Shown: in pieces, positions 1-13,165 of the stretch
Layout: each line of letters opens with the position of its first letter
Numbering within the stretch: the stretch's first letter is position 1
NCBI RefSeq assembly: GCF_018323885.1
Contig: NZ_AP024585.1
Coordinates: 496,001-560,000, forward strand
Source of the DNA: Citrobacter amalonaticus
Lineage (GTDB): Bacteria > Pseudomonadota > Gammaproteobacteria > Enterobacterales > Enterobacteriaceae
Reading direction: 5' to 3'
Length of the DNA stretch: 64,000 bases
Made by a program: the position numbers and the translations under genes
Notes under the pieces: model-generated
Database searches by the model: none
What the model was told of the DNA's origin: nothing
The model's input: only the letters and a program-made list of their open reading frames with translations

Positions 1-513
1 CGTTATAAATCAAGTGGTGACGATGCAAATGAGCCTTTTAATGAATTAGATAATAACGGTAGTGAAGCCACTATCAGCTATCGCTTTATCCTTAATCCCA
101 AAATGTATCTGATCCCTGCTTTTAATATTGATAGTAATTCGGGTAATACCATCTATAAACCTAACCTGTTACTCGGGACCGTACTGGGTAATGGTTTTTA
201 TCTGAACCTGCGCTATCGTTATGATTACACCTTGCAGGATAATGAAGACCTGAATAATAAAGCAACTGGGCGTTATGACGCGTGGCTTGGCTATAAGACC
301 GGTGACTGGAAGTTTGAATACAACTTTGTTTACTTACATGCCAATACCGATATTTATAATGAAAGTCACGCCGACTATGAGCATGACATGAAGGTCGCCT
401 ACTCTGTCACCAAAAACTGGGCACCTTATATTGAGATTGGCAATGTCTCCGTCAACAGACTGCAAGACGACAGGCAAACACGTTTCCGGATAGGTTTCCA
501 GTACACCTACTAA
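1..513 (+). CDS. KdgM-family oligogalacturonate-type porin, 3' part
   Basis: The reading frame is open from base 1 to the stop at 511-513, so the gene starts before the window and 170 C-terminal residues are visible. The segment alternates aromatic and polar residues, as beta strands of an outer-membrane barrel do (for example LRYRYDY and FRIGFQYTY), and ends in a C-terminal tyrosine, the usual outer-membrane sorting signal. The pattern of motifs (RYKS..DDANEPFNELDNNGSE, GDWKFEYNF, DERQT-like RLQDDRQTRFRIG) resembles KdgM, a small monomeric porin for acidic oligosaccharides from pectin, more than the sialic acid porin NanC. The substrate cannot be read from this fragment. Its bases are visibly more AT-rich than the neighbouring housekeeping genes. 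The DoxX-family gene follows 31 bp later on the same strand. Confidence 0.8.
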   Translation, partial: RYKSSGDDANEPFNELDNNGSEATISYRFILNPKMYLIPAFNIDSNSGNTIYKPNLLLGTVLGNGFYLNLRYRYDYTLQDNEDLNNKATGRYDAWLGYKTGDWKFEYNFVYLHANTDIYNESHADYEHDMKVAYSVTKNWAPYIEIGNVSVNRLQDDRQTRFRIGFQYTY

Positions 514-544
514 AGAGAAAAGGGATGAAAGGGAGTTGCACAGA

Positions 545-982
545 ATGTTAAAACAATGGGATGAAGTATTTCATCGATATACTAATAACCCGGATGCGGC
601 AAAATTAATACTGCGGGTGGTTTTTGGCGGACTCATGCTATTTCATGGCGTAGCGAAAGCGAAACACGGACTTGGCGCAGTCGTGTTCCTGCTGGAATCT
701 CACCATTTGCCGGCTTTTATCGCGTGGGGATCGTTCATCGGCGAAATCGTCGCGCCGTTAATGCTGATTCTCGGCGTCATGACACGTTATGCGGCGGCAA
801 TTTTTACCTTCACAATGCTGTTTGCGACGTATCTGGTGATGGACGGGAAAGTATTGGCTCTGACGTCTCAGGGAGCGTGGGCCCTGGAGTTACAGGCTAT
901 ATATCTGTGTGGCGGGTTTTGTATGCTCTTTCTGGGTGGTGGAAAATATTCCGTAATGTCTGAATTTTCTTCTCGCCGGTAA
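545..982 (+). CDS. DoxX-family inner-membrane protein
   Basis: The product is a 145-residue hydrophobic protein with about four membrane segments, and GGLMLFHGVAKAKHG near the N-terminus is typical of the DoxX/YphA family. I chose the ATG at 545 because GGAG at 532-535 lies nine bases upstream; a TTG at 536 in the same frame would add three residues. The biochemical role of this family is poorly defined; members are often linked to redox or sulfur metabolism, and nothing here fixes a substrate. It probably shares a transcript with the porin gene upstream and ends at a hairpin just past the stop. In E. coli this side of accC carries yhdT-panF on the other strand, so the porin and DoxX pair looks like a lineage-specific insertion. 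Confidence 0.8.
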   Translation: MLKQWDEVFHRYTNNPDAAKLILRVVFGGLMLFHGVAKAKHGLGAVVFLLESHHLPAFIAWGSFIGEIVAPLMLILGVMTRYAAAIFTFTMLFATYLVMDGKVLALTSQGAWALELQAIYLCGGFCMLFLGGGKYSVMSEFSSRR

Positions 983-988
983 AAAGAG

Positions 989-1010
989 AAGGCCCGAAAA
1001 TTCGGGCCTT
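989..1010. terminator. Hairpin terminator after the DoxX gene
   Basis: A 9-bp stem AAGGCCCGA / TCGGGCCTT lies seven bases past the DoxX stop codon. There is no strong T-tract on the plus strand. On the minus strand the hairpin is followed by a T-rich stretch, so it may serve either direction between the two convergent genes. Confidence 0.55.
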
Positions 1011-1030
1011 AGAAGAAGATAAATCGGTGT

Positions 1031-1059
1031 AAAAAAATGGGCTCTTCCGAGCCCATTTT
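1031..1059 (-). terminator. Rho-independent terminator of accBC
   Basis: On the minus strand, starting 15 bases past the accC stop, the stem AATGGGCTC / GAGCCCATT is followed by seven T residues. This is a classical intrinsic terminator for the accBC operon. Confidence 0.9.
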
Positions 1060-1074
1060 GCTGTGCACCGAGAA

Positions 1075-2424
1075 TTACTTCTCAGTGAGGCCGAGCTTTT
1101 TCTCCAGATAGTGGATGTTAGTACCACCTTGCTGGAAGTGCTCGTCGTTCATGATGCGCGTCTGCAGATCAACGTTGGTTTTAATACCGTCGATGATCAG
1201 TTCCTGCAGCGCGTTTTTCATGCGGGCAATCGCCACATCACGGGTTTCGCCGTAGCAGATAAGCTTGCCGATCATGGAGTCATAGTATGGCGGTACGGTG
1301 TAACCGGCATAGATATGCGACTCCCAGCGCACGCCAAAACCGCCTGGCGCGTGGAAGCGGGTGATTTTACCCGGGCTCGGCAGGAAGGTGTTCGGGTCTT
1401 CAGCATTGATACGGCATTCCACCGCGTGGCCTTTGACCTGCACCTCTTCTTGCTTGATCGACAGCGGCTGGCCAGCAGCAATGCGCAACTGTTCTTTGAT
1501 CAGGTCAACACCGGTGATCATTTCGGTAACCGGGTGTTCAACCTGAATACGGGTGTTCATTTCAATGAAGTAGAACTCGCCGTTTTCGAACAGGAATTCA
1601 AAGGTGCCCGCGCCGCGATAGCCGATATCCACACAGGCTTTCGCGCAACGCTCGCCAATGAAGCGACGCAGTTCCGGGGTAATACCCGGTGCCGGTGCTT
1701 CTTCGACGACTTTCTGGTGACGACGCTGCATAGAGCAGTCACGTTCCGCCAGATAAATCGCGTTACCCTGACCGTCTGCCAGCACCTGAATTTCGATGTG
1801 GCGTGGGTTCTCAAGGTATTTCTCCATATAAACCATGTCGTTGCTGAAAGCCGCTTTCGCTTCCGCTTTGGTCATGGAGATGGATTGCGCCAGTTCGGCA
1901 TCGCCGCGTACTACGCGCATACCGCGACCGCCGCCGCCGCCGGACGCCTTGATGATAACCGGATAGCCGATGCGTTTTGCATGGGCACGGTTCGCATCCA
2001 TATCGTCGGTCAGCGGGCCGTCAGAACCCGGTACGGTCGGGACGCCAGCTTTCTTCATCGCGGTGATCGCCGATACTTTGTCACCCATCAGACGGATGGT
2101 GTCCGCTTTCGGGCCGATGAAGATAAAGCCAGAGCGTTCAACCTGCTCAGCAAAGTTGGCGTTCTCAGAGAGGAAGCCATAACCCGGGTGAATCGCTACC
2201 GCGCCAGTGATTTCAGCGGCGCTGATGATAGCCGGGATGTTCAGATAGCTTTTTACGGACGGAGCCGGACCAATACAAACCGTCTCATCCGCCAGCAATA
2301 CGTGTTTTAAATCGCGATCCGCGCTTGAGTGCACAGCGACAGTCTTGATACCCAGTTCTTTACAGGCACGAAGAATTCGCAATGCAATCTCGCCGCGGTT
2401 GGCGATAACAATTTTATCCAGCAT
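1075..2424 (-). CDS. accC: Biotin carboxylase subunit of acetyl-CoA carboxylase
   Basis: AccC carboxylates the biotin carried on AccB using ATP and bicarbonate, the first half-reaction of fatty acid synthesis in the cytosol. The start [16 protein letters not shown] at 2424 gives 449 residues, the E. coli length; longer in-frame starts would run back towards accB. Visible hallmarks are the N-terminal Rossmann-like biotin carboxylase domain, the ATP-grasp glycine loop [12 protein letters not shown] near residue 160, and the catalytic stretch [14 protein letters not shown] near residue 290, which holds the metal-binding Glu and Asn and the active-site Arg. It lies 10 bp downstream of accB in the same transcript and ends at a strong terminator. 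Nothing is missing or disrupted. Confidence 0.99.
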   Translation of the reverse strand: MLDKIVIANRGEIALRILRACKELGIKTVAVHSSADRDLKHVLLADETVCIGPAPSVKSYLNIPAIISAAEITGAVAIHPGYGFLSENANFAEQVERSGFIFIGPKADTIRLMGDKVSAITAMKKAGVPTVPGSDGPLTDDMDANRAHAKRIGYPVIIKASGGGGGRGMRVVRGDAELAQSISMTKAEAKAAFSNDMVYMEKYLENPRHIEIQVLADGQGNAIYLAERDCSMQRRHQKVVEEAPAPGITPELRRFIGERCAKACVDIGYRGAGTFEFLFENGEFYFIEMNTRIQVEHPVTEMITGVDLIKEQLRIAAGQPLSIKQEEVQVKGHAVECRINAEDPNTFLPSPGKITRFHAPGGFGVRWESHIYAGYTVPPYYDSMIGKLICYGETRDVAIARMKNALQELIIDGIKTNVDLQTRIMNDEHFQQGGTNIHYLEKKLGLTEK

Positions 2425-2434
2425 GTTCGCCTCG

Positions 2435-2902
2435 TTACTCGATGACGACCAGCGGCTCGTCAAATTCTACCGGTTGACCACTTTCGACCAGGATAGCTTT
2501 CACGGTACCTGATTTGTCCGCTTCGATCTGGTTCATCATTTTCATGGCTTCAACGATGCACAGGGTATCGCCTACATTGACTTTCTGACCCACTTCGATG
2601 AACGCTTTAGCGTCCGGGCTCGGGGTGCGGTAGAAAGTACCAACCATTGGGGAACGTACGATGTGACCACTGATTTCTGCTGCGGCGGCTGCCGGCGCTT
2701 CTGCTGCCGGAGCAACTGCGTTAGACAGAGCAGGTTGCTGCTGCATCATTGGTGCAGCGTAGGCTTGTTGCATCACCGGGAAGCTACCTGCTGGCGCTGC
2801 GCGGCTGATGCGTACAGACTCTTCGCCTTCAGAAATTTCCAGTTCGGAGATGCCTGATTCTTCAACCAGCTCGATCAGTTTTTTAATCTTACGAATATCC
2901 AT
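2435..2902 (-). CDS. accB: Biotin carboxyl carrier protein of acetyl-CoA carboxylase
   Basis: AccB carries the biotin that shuttles CO2 from AccC to the AccAD carboxyltransferase. The 155-residue product has an N-terminal helical domain ([17 protein letters not shown]), an Ala/Pro/Gln-rich flexible linker at about residues 35-76, and the C-terminal biotinyl domain with the canonical EAMKMMN motif. By count the biotinylated lysine is Lys121. E. coli AccB is one residue longer. Known biology: E. coli AccB represses its own operon. The gene has a leader of about 250 nt from the likely promoter near 3161. Confidence 0.99.
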
Positions 2903-3284
2903 GAGTGGGTTCCGTACTCTTTGTTTAGTGTGATTGTGACAGGCATTAAGCGCTGTCTGTAAAGCGTGAGTCCCGATGGCAAAACGGCTTGCGCCTGCCA
3001 GGACGCCGGTATATTCCGCCTCAACGATTCATGTGAGACTTGTCGGTTAACATGCAGCGATTTGCTGCAATCCTCCGGCAAAAAACAAAATATACCTTCA
3101 ATGCTCGATTGTCACCTTTTCAGCGGTCTAAAAACGCTGTCCAGGGAGCCAAGGTCGCACATTATAATGATTTCGTAGCAATTGGCAGCTAAATACTGGT
3201 CTTATCAGGGAAGATAATCAACCGCTAACACACAAATAACATCCGAGTCTCTGCATTTTGTAACCGACTGCACAGTTCGCCGAA
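2903..3284 (-). other. Long accB leader and promoter region without a gene
   Basis: This 382-bp interval separates msrQ from accB. I found no credible coding sequence. It holds a likely accB promoter and a long 5' leader, as in E. coli. In many gammaproteobacteria aroQ (type II dehydroquinase) sits immediately upstream of accB. No AroQ-like frame is present here in any reading direction. Confidence 0.7.
3161..3166 (-). promoter_or_regulatory. Likely accBC promoter -10 element
   Basis: The minus strand reads a perfect TATAAT here, with no good -35 at 17 bp. It lies about 260 bp before the accB start, in agreement with the long accBC leader described in E. coli. Assignment is by sequence and position only. 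Confidence 0.55.
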
Positions 3285-3884
3285 CTAGCGCCACCACTGG
3301 CGGAACTTCTTGTAACGGCAGGCCAAAAGCAGCAGTGCGAGCAGAGCATAAATGATGGGTTGAGGTGACAAAATCTTCACCGACCACAGATAATGTATCG
3401 GCGCGAGGATCGCCACCAGATAGACGAAGTTGTGCAAAAATTGCCAGCGCTTACCCAATTTTCGTTGTGCTGCCTGTGTTGATGTTAGCGTCAGCGCGAG
3501 CAGGATGAGCCAACTGATGATCCCAAGCGTTAAATACGGGCGCGTAATCAGTTCTCGTCCCAACAATCCGAGATTATGGATACCTAACTCTAGCAGCGCG
3601 TAACTGGTCAGATGCAGCGTAGCCCAGGCGAAACACCATAACCCCAGCAGACGACGGGTGCGTATCAATAATGGCTGTTTAGCGTAGCGTGCGAGCGGCG
3701 TGACCAGCAAGGCAGCGAGCAAAAATTTCAGAGCTGTCCTACCGGTAAAGTGCTGGATGTCCTTTACCGGATCGGCGCTGAGCCCGCCGTTGTTAATGGC
3801 CCAGAACAGCCAGAGAAATGGTAGCAATCCCGCCAGATGAAGCGCCACTTTCAGCCAGATAATCTGTTTTGCACTCAGCCGCAC
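3285..3884 (-). CDS. msrQ: MsrQ, haem-binding membrane subunit of the periplasmic methionine sulfoxide reductase
   Basis: MsrQ (formerly YedZ) is a b-type haem protein of the inner membrane that passes electrons to MsrP for repair of oxidised periplasmic methionines. The 199-residue product has about six hydrophobic segments, and histidines within them (for example [11 protein letters not shown] and [19 protein letters not shown]) fit haem ligation. The gene begins with GTG directly abutting the msrP stop codon, with no gap, so translation is probably coupled. In E. coli K-12 the msrPQ pair lies elsewhere, beside hprRS; here, as in Salmonella-like genomes, it is next to accBC. Confidence 0.97.
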   Translation of the reverse strand: MRLSAKQIIWLKVALHLAGLLPFLWLFWAINNGGLSADPVKDIQHFTGRTALKFLLAALLVTPLARYAKQPLLIRTRRLLGLWCFAWATLHLTSYALLELGIHNLGLLGRELITRPYLTLGIISWLILLALTLTSTQAAQRKLGKRWQFLHNFVYLVAILAPIHYLWSVKILSPQPIIYALLALLLLACRYKKFRQWWR

Positions 3885-4940
<1,056 letters not shown>

Positions 4941-4994
4941 TCAGTGCGCAGCGAAATTTCGTTAATTAAGTGTAAATTTCTACGGCGTTTGTGT

Positions 4995-5969
4995 TTACTT
5001 CACTTTAACCAGCGTACGGCCTTGTACCTGGTTATTAATGATGGCATCGGCGAACTTCGGCGCCTCAGCCAGTGAAATTTCCGTTGCTGCCTGTGCATAG
5101 AATGATTCCGGTAAGTCATTCACCAGACGCTGCCAGGCCTGAGCACGGCGCGCCGGTGGCGTCATCACAGAATCCACCCCTTGCAGACGAACGTTGCGCA
5201 AAATAAACGGCATCACTGTCGTTGGCAGGGCAAAACCGCCCGCCAGACCACAGGCGGCGACACAGCCCCCGTAGTTCATTTGCGCAAGCACTTTCGCCAG
5301 CACTTTATCACCCACGGTATCAATTGCCCCGGCCCACAGTTGTTTTTCCAGTGGACGGGATTCGGCGAACTCATCACGACCCAGAATACGGCTTGCGCCC
5401 AACTGGCGGAGATAATCATGGGTGCTTTCACGTCCGGACACCGCAACAACCTGATAGCCCAGTTTATGCAGCAGCGCGACCGCGGTACTGCCGACACCGC
5501 CGCTGGCGCCGGTGACCACGATTTCACCGTCTTGCGGACGAATGCCCGCCTCTTCAAGCGCCATCACGCACAGCATGGCAGTAAACCCGGCAGTGCCGAT
5601 CACCATCGCTTTACGGCTGTCCAGCCCTTTTGGCAGCGCAACCAGCCAGTCCGCTTTCACGCGTGCCTGTTCTGCCAGGCCACCCCAATGATTTTCGCCA
5701 ACGCCCCAACCGGTCAGCAACACGTCCTGCCCCGCATGAAAACGAGGATCTTCGCTGGTCCGAACGGTGCCAGCGAAATCAATGCCAGGAATCATCGGAA
5801 AGTTGCGGATGATTTTTCCTTTTCCGGTGATGGCGAGCGCATCTTTATAGTTCAGACTGGACCAGTGGACATCCACTGTGACATCGCCTTCCGGCAGCCG
5901 ACTTTCTTCAAGAGTCTGCACGGAAGCAAGGGTTTTACCGTCCTGCTGTTCTAAGATCAAAGCCTGCAT
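4995..5969 (-). CDS. acuI: Acrylyl-CoA reductase, MDR family
   Basis: AcuI (YhdH) is an NADPH-dependent quinone oxidoreductase-like enzyme that reduces acrylyl-CoA to propionyl-CoA and thereby removes a toxic electrophile. The 324-residue product has the medium-chain dehydrogenase plan: a GroES-like N-terminal domain (WSSLNYKDALAITGKG, PGIDFAGTV) and a Rossmann domain with GASGGVGSTAVALLHKLG at about residues 154-171. There are no zinc-binding cysteines, as expected for this subfamily. It is transcribed divergently from csrD. Confidence 0.96.
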   Translation of the reverse strand: MQALILEQQDGKTLASVQTLEESRLPEGDVTVDVHWSSLNYKDALAITGKGKIIRNFPMIPGIDFAGTVRTSEDPRFHAGQDVLLTGWGVGENHWGGLAEQARVKADWLVALPKGLDSRKAMVIGTAGFTAMLCVMALEEAGIRPQDGEIVVTGASGGVGSTAVALLHKLGYQVVAVSGRESTHDYLRQLGASRILGRDEFAESRPLEKQLWAGAIDTVGDKVLAKVLAQMNYGGCVAACGLAGGFALPTTVMPFILRNVRLQGVDSVMTPPARRAQAWQRLVNDLPESFYAQAATEISLAEAPKFADAIINNQVQGRTLVKVK

Positions 5970-6175
5970 AACCTGTCCTCAATTCTGCATGGTGGATTGG
6001 AAAATGACGTCTGAAGACTATACTCGCTAATTGAAACGTGAATCCGATGCAACGCAATAAATTGCCAGATACACCTGATTTGGTAGTATGCACTCACTCT
6101 TTGCGCAACCGGACGAATTTTGCGTTTGGTTAAGCAGTTTCGTGTCGCAATTCAACCGTCGGAGTTAACTCAAGG
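5970..6175. other. Divergent acuI/csrD promoter region
   Basis: This 206-bp gap between divergent genes must hold both promoters. AAGG directly before the ATG at 6176 is a close but weak ribosome site for csrD. I could not assign -35 and -10 pairs with confidence. Confidence 0.5.
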
Positions 6176-8116
6176 ATGCGATTAACGACGAAATTCTCAG
6201 CTTTTGTCACGCTGCTCACCGGGTTAACGATCTTTGTCACCCTGATCGGCTGCTCGCTGAGCTTTTACAACGCCATCCAGTACAAGATGGCCCATCGTGT
6301 CCAGGCGGTGGCGACAGCCATTGACACGCATCTTGTTTCACGCGATTTCAAACAGTTAACATCGCAAATTGACGAACTGATGGTGTCTGCCGACGTCGTA
6401 CGCGTCGATCTGCTGCAGGGTGAAAAGGTCATTTATAGCCAAACCCGTAACAGTAGCTATCGCCCGGTTGGCACCAGTAATCTCTTTCGCGAGCTCTCGG
6501 TTCCGCTGATGAAGCACCCGGGAATGACGATGGATCTGGTCTATCAGGATCCGATGGGCAACTATTTTCATTCACTGATGACGACGGCACCGCTCACGCT
6601 GGCCATTGGTTTTATTGTACTGATGCTGTTTCTGTCGGTACGTTGGCTACAGCGTCAACTTTCCGGTCAGGAACTGCTGGAGATGCGTTCGACGCGAATT
6701 TTGAATGGAGAACGGGGAGCCAGTGTACGGGGTACGGTCTATGAATGGCCGGCGCGCACCAGTAGCGCGCTGGATATGCTGTTGTCCGAAATCCAGAGCG
6801 CCCAGGAGCAGCGGAGCCGTCTCGATACGCTGATTCGCTCTTACGCCGCGCAGGACACCAAAACCGGCCTCAGCAATCGGCTCTTTTTTGACAACCAACT
6901 GGCGACGTTGCTGGACGATCAGGAGAAGATCGGCGCGCATGGCGTGGTGATGATGATTCGCCTGCCGGACTTTAACCTGTTGCGTGACAGTTGGGGGCGT
7001 AACCTCGCCGAAGAAGAACTGTTTAGTCTGATCAATTTATTGTCTACTTTTATGATGCGTTTTCCGGGGTCGCTACTGGCGCGCTACCATCGCAGCGACT
7101 TTGCCGTTTTGCTGCCGCACCGTACTTTGAAAGAGGCGGAAAGCGTAGCCGGACAACTTTTAAAAGCAGTCGATGCACTTCCGACTAATAAAATGCTCGA
7201 TCGTGACGATATGGTACATATCGGCATTTGCGCCTGGCGTAGCGGGCAGTCGACTGAACAGGTGATGGAACATGCAGAGGCGGCGACCCGCAATGCTGTG
7301 TTGCAGGGCGGAAATAGCTGGGCGGTGTATGACGACTCGTTGCCGGAAAAAGGGCGTGGCAACGTGCGCTGGCGAACGCTGATTGAGCAGATGCTCAGCC
7401 GCGGCGGCCCGCGAATTTATCAGAAACCGGCCGTCACTCGGGACGGACATGTGCATCATCGGGAACTGATGTGCCGCATCTTTGATGGTAATGAAGAGGT
7501 CAGCACGGCGGAATACATGCCGATGGTTTTACAGTTCGGTTTATCAGAAGAGTATGACCGCTTACAAATAAGCCGCGTCATTCCGCTGCTAAACTACTGG
7601 CCGGAAGAGAATCTGGCGATGCAGGTGACGGTAGAGTCGCTGATTCGTCCACGTTTTCAGCGTTGGTTACGCGATACCTTGATGCAGTGTGAAAAATCGC
7701 AACGAAAACGCATAATTATTGAACTTGCGGAGGCGGATGTAGGTCAACACATCAGCCGGTTGCAGCCCGTTATCCGCTTAGTGAATGCATTAGGCGTTCG
7801 GGTTGCCGTCACGCAGGCGGGTTTAACGCTGGTGAGTACCAGCTGGATTAAGGAACTCAATGTGGAATTGATCAAGCTTCATCCGAGTCTGGTCAGGAAC
7901 ATTGAGAAGCGAACGGAAAACCAGTTGCTGGTTCAAAGCCTGGTGGAGGCGTGCTCAGGCACCAGCACCCAGGTTTACGCAACGGGTGTACGTTCGCGCG
8001 GTGAGTGGCAGACGCTGACAGCGCGTGGTGTTTCCGGTGGACAGGGGGATTTTTTTGCTGCCTCCCAGCCGCTGGATACCAATGTGAAAAAATATTCTCA
8101 AAGATACTCGGTTTAA
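6176..8116 (+). CDS. csrD: CsrD, RNase E targeting regulator of CsrB/CsrC decay
   Basis: CsrD makes the small RNAs CsrB and CsrC susceptible to RNase E and so controls free CsrA. The 646-residue protein has two membrane segments (about residues 11-30 and 139-156) flanking a periplasmic domain, a HAMP-like and coiled region, then degenerate GGDEF and EAL domains. The degeneracy is visible: the GGDEF site reads HRSDF at residues 305-309, and the EAL position reads ELM at 430-432. Cyclic di-GMP synthesis or hydrolysis is therefore not expected, as known for the family. Length equals that of E. coli CsrD. It lies upstream of mreB. Confidence 0.98.
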   Translation: MRLTTKFSAFVTLLTGLTIFVTLIGCSLSFYNAIQYKMAHRVQAVATAIDTHLVSRDFKQLTSQIDELMVSADVVRVDLLQGEKVIYSQTRNSSYRPVGTSNLFRELSVPLMKHPGMTMDLVYQDPMGNYFHSLMTTAPLTLAIGFIVLMLFLSVRWLQRQLSGQELLEMRSTRILNGERGASVRGTVYEWPARTSSALDMLLSEIQSAQEQRSRLDTLIRSYAAQDTKTGLSNRLFFDNQLATLLDDQEKIGAHGVVMMIRLPDFNLLRDSWGRNLAEEELFSLINLLSTFMMRFPGSLLARYHRSDFAVLLPHRTLKEAESVAGQLLKAVDALPTNKMLDRDDMVHIGICAWRSGQSTEQVMEHAEAATRNAVLQGGNSWAVYDDSLPEKGRGNVRWRTLIEQMLSRGGPRIYQKPAVTRDGHVHHRELMCRIFDGNEEVSTAEYMPMVLQFGLSEEYDRLQISRVIPLLNYWPEENLAMQVTVESLIRPRFQRWLRDTLMQCEKSQRKRIIIELAEADVGQHISRLQPVIRLVNALGVRVAVTQAGLTLVSTSWIKELNVELIKLHPSLVRNIEKRTENQLLVQSLVEACSGTSTQVYATGVRSRGEWQTLTARGVSGGQGDFFAASQPLDTNVKKYSQRYSV

Positions 8117-9468
<1,352 letters not shown>

Positions 9469-9476
9469 TCGGGTGC

Positions 9477-9505
9477 CGGCAGGAGAGCATTATGCTGTCC
9501 TGCCG
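9477..9505 (+). other. Perfect stem-loop between mreB and mreC
   Basis: CGGCAGGA and TCCTGCCG enclose an inner AGCAT/ATGCT pair with one unpaired base on each side of the junction, forming an almost uninterrupted 13-bp hairpin eight bases after the mreB stop. No T-tract follows. It could stabilise or process the abundant mreB message or attenuate read-through into mreC. Confidence 0.7.
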
Positions 9506-9531
9506 ACTCTGATACGAGAATACGCAAACTT

Positions 9532-11048
<1,517 letters not shown>

Positions 11049-11056
11049 AGGTTTCT

Positions 11057-11650
11057 ATGACATCTCTATACTTAGCTTCCGGTTCGCCGCGTCGTCAGGA
11101 ACTGCTCACGCAGTTAGGCGTTTCTTTCGAACGTATAGTTACGGGAATCGAAGAAACGCGTGGCGAGGGGGAAAGCGCACAGCAATATGTGTCGCGTCTG
11201 GCGCGAGAAAAAGCCCAGGCCGGCGTGGCGCAGACGCCGCGCGATCTCCCTGTTCTGGGGGCGGATACCATCGTTATCCTCAATGGGGAAGTGTTAGAGA
11301 AGCCACGTGACGTACACCATGCGGCGCTGATGTTGCGCAAATTGTCCGGGCAAACGCATCAGGTGATGACGGCCGTTGCGCTGGCGGATAGCCAGTATGT
11401 GCTTGACTGCCTGGTGATAACCGAGGTGACGTTCAGAGCGTTGACGGATGCGGATATCGCTGACTATATCGCCAGCGGTGAACCGATGGATAAAGCAGGT
11501 GCATACGGTATTCAGGGGCAGGGTGGCTGTTTTGTCAGGAAGATAAATGGCAGCTATCACGCCGTAGTCGGCTTACCGCTGGTTGAAACGTATGAGTTGC
11601 TGAGCAATTTTAACTCACTGCGTGAGAAAAGGGATACACATGACGGCTGA
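11057..11650 (+). CDS. yhdE: Maf-type nucleoside triphosphate pyrophosphatase (dTTP/UTP)
   Basis: Members of this Maf subfamily hydrolyse dTTP, UTP and modified pyrimidine triphosphates to the monophosphates, a house-cleaning role linked to division arrest. The 197-residue product shows the N-terminal Maf signature [11 protein letters not shown], the central GADTIV with the catalytic Asp, and [12 protein letters not shown] in the second half. It follows mreD by eight bases and overlaps rng by 11 bases, so it is part of the mreCD-maf-rng transcript. The substrate is inferred from the E. coli orthologue YhdE. Confidence 0.97.
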   Translation: MTSLYLASGSPRRQELLTQLGVSFERIVTGIEETRGEGESAQQYVSRLAREKAQAGVAQTPRDLPVLGADTIVILNGEVLEKPRDVHHAALMLRKLSGQTHQVMTAVALADSQYVLDCLVITEVTFRALTDADIADYIASGEPMDKAGAYGIQGQGGCFVRKINGSYHAVVGLPLVETYELLSNFNSLREKRDTHDG

Positions 11651-13109
11651 ATTGTTGGTAAACGTAACGCCATCGGAAACACGCGTGGCGTACATTGATG
11701 GCGGTATTCTGCAAGAAATTCATATTGAGCGCGAAGCGCGACGCGGGATCGTAGGCAATATCTACAAAGGTCGGGTCAGTCGCGTACTTCCGGGTATGCA
11801 GGCGGCTTTTGTAGATATTGGGCTGGATAAAGCCGCGTTTCTTCACGCTTCCGACATTATGCCGCACACCGAATGCGTGGCGGGTGAAGAGCAGAAGCAG
11901 TTTACTGTTCGCGATATTTCGGAGCTGGTGCGTCAGGGGCAAGATCTGATGGTGCAGGTGGTGAAAGATCCGTTGGGCACCAAAGGCGCGCGTCTGACCA
12001 CCGACATCACTTTACCGTCTCGTTATCTGGTCTTTATGCCCGGCGCCTCGCATGTGGGTGTGTCTCAGCGTATCGAAAGTGAAGCCGAGCGTGAGCGCCT
12101 GAAGAAAGTGGTCGCTGAGTACTGTGACGAGCAGGGTGGATTTATCATCCGCACTGCGGCAGAAGGCGTTTGTGAAGACGATCTGGCGTCAGACGCCGCG
12201 TACCTCAAGCGCGTCTGGACCAAAGTGATGGAGCGCAAAAAGCGTCCGCAGACGCGTTACCAGATGTATGGCGAGCTGGCGCTGGCGCAGCGTGTACTGC
12301 GTGATTTTGCTGACGCACAGTTAGACCGCATTCGCGTGGATTCCCGTCTGACCTATGAAGCCCTGCTGGAGTTTACTGCGGAATACATCCCGGAAATGAC
12401 CAGCAAGCTGGAGCATTACAGCGGACGCCAGCCGATTTTCGATCTCTTTGACGTTGAGAATGAAATCCAGCGAGCGCTGGAGCGCAAAGTGGAACTGAAA
12501 TCCGGCGGCTATCTGATTATCGATCAAACTGAAGCGATGACCACCGTCGACATTAATACCGGCGCGTTTGTCGGTCATCGTAATCTTGATGACACCATCT
12601 TCAACACTAATATTGAAGCGACCCAGGCGATTGCCCGTCAGCTGCGACTGCGTAATCTCGGCGGTATCATTATTATCGATTTTATCGACATGAATAATGA
12701 GGATCACCGTCGCCGGGTTCTGCATTCGCTTGAGCAGGCGCTGAGTAAAGATCGGGTGAAAACCAGCATTAACGGTTTTTCGCAGTTGGGTCTGGTGGAG
12801 ATGACGCGCAAGCGCACGCGTGAGAGTGTGGAGCATGTGCTGTGCAACGAATGTCCGACCTGTCACGGACGCGGCACGGTGAAGACGGTGGAAACTGTCT
12901 GCTATGAGATCATGCGTGAGATCGTTCGCGTGCACCACGCCTACGACTCCGACCGCTTCCTGGTCTATGCTTCTCCGGCAGTGGCGGAAACCCTGAAAGG
13001 GGAAGAGTCGCACGCGCTGGCGGAAGTTGAGATTTTTGTCGGCAAACAGGTGAAAGTACAAATTGAACCGCTCTATAACCAGGAGCAGTTTGACGTCGTA
13101 ATGATGTAA
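11640..13109 (+). CDS. rng: Ribonuclease G
   Basis: RNase G is the endonuclease that matures the 5' end of 16S rRNA and degrades some mRNAs. The start [15 protein letters not shown] at 11640 gives 489 residues as in E. coli; it overlaps the maf stop by 11 bases. Visible parts are the S1 domain ([23 protein letters not shown]), the RNase H-like catalytic region with metal-binding aspartates in [12 protein letters not shown] and IIIDFIDMN, and the zinc-link cysteines in [11 protein letters not shown]. The C-terminal scaffold of RNase E is absent, as expected for RNase G. Confidence 0.99.
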   Translation: MTAELLVNVTPSETRVAYIDGGILQEIHIEREARRGIVGNIYKGRVSRVLPGMQAAFVDIGLDKAAFLHASDIMPHTECVAGEEQKQFTVRDISELVRQGQDLMVQVVKDPLGTKGARLTTDITLPSRYLVFMPGASHVGVSQRIESEAERERLKKVVAEYCDEQGGFIIRTAAEGVCEDDLASDAAYLKRVWTKVMERKKRPQTRYQMYGELALAQRVLRDFADAQLDRIRVDSRLTYEALLEFTAEYIPEMTSKLEHYSGRQPIFDLFDVENEIQRALERKVELKSGGYLIIDQTEAMTTVDINTGAFVGHRNLDDTIFNTNIEATQAIARQLRLRNLGGIIIIDFIDMNNEDHRRRVLHSLEQALSKDRVKTSINGFSQLGLVEMTRKRTRESVEHVLCNECPTCHGRGTVKTVETVCYEIMREIVRVHHAYDSDRFLVYASPAVAETLKGEESHALAEVEIFVGKQVKVQIEPLYNQEQFDVVMM

Positions 13110-13117
13110 ACCGATAC

Positions 13118-13144
13118 GGTGCCGCGTGACGGGCGGCGCATTTT
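13118..13144 (+). terminator. Possible weak terminator after rng
   Basis: GTGCCGC and GCGGCGC can pair with one G-U wobble and are followed by ATTTTC, nine bases after the rng stop. The T-tract is short, so termination would be partial and yhdP may also be read through. Confidence 0.35.
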
Positions 13145-13165
13145 CAGGCAGACAAGGAGAGACGC

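Noticed and set aside
1063..2310. 415-codon open frame on the plus strand opposite accC
   Set aside because: It is fully antisense to accC, has no recognisable family and reflects GC-biased codon structure.
2875..3081. 68-codon minus-strand frame in the accB leader
   Set aside because: It has no similarity to AroQ or any family I recognise, and lies in the expected untranslated leader.
5181..5954. 257-codon open frame opposite acuI
   Set aside because: It is antisense to a complete, conserved gene and has no recognisable features.
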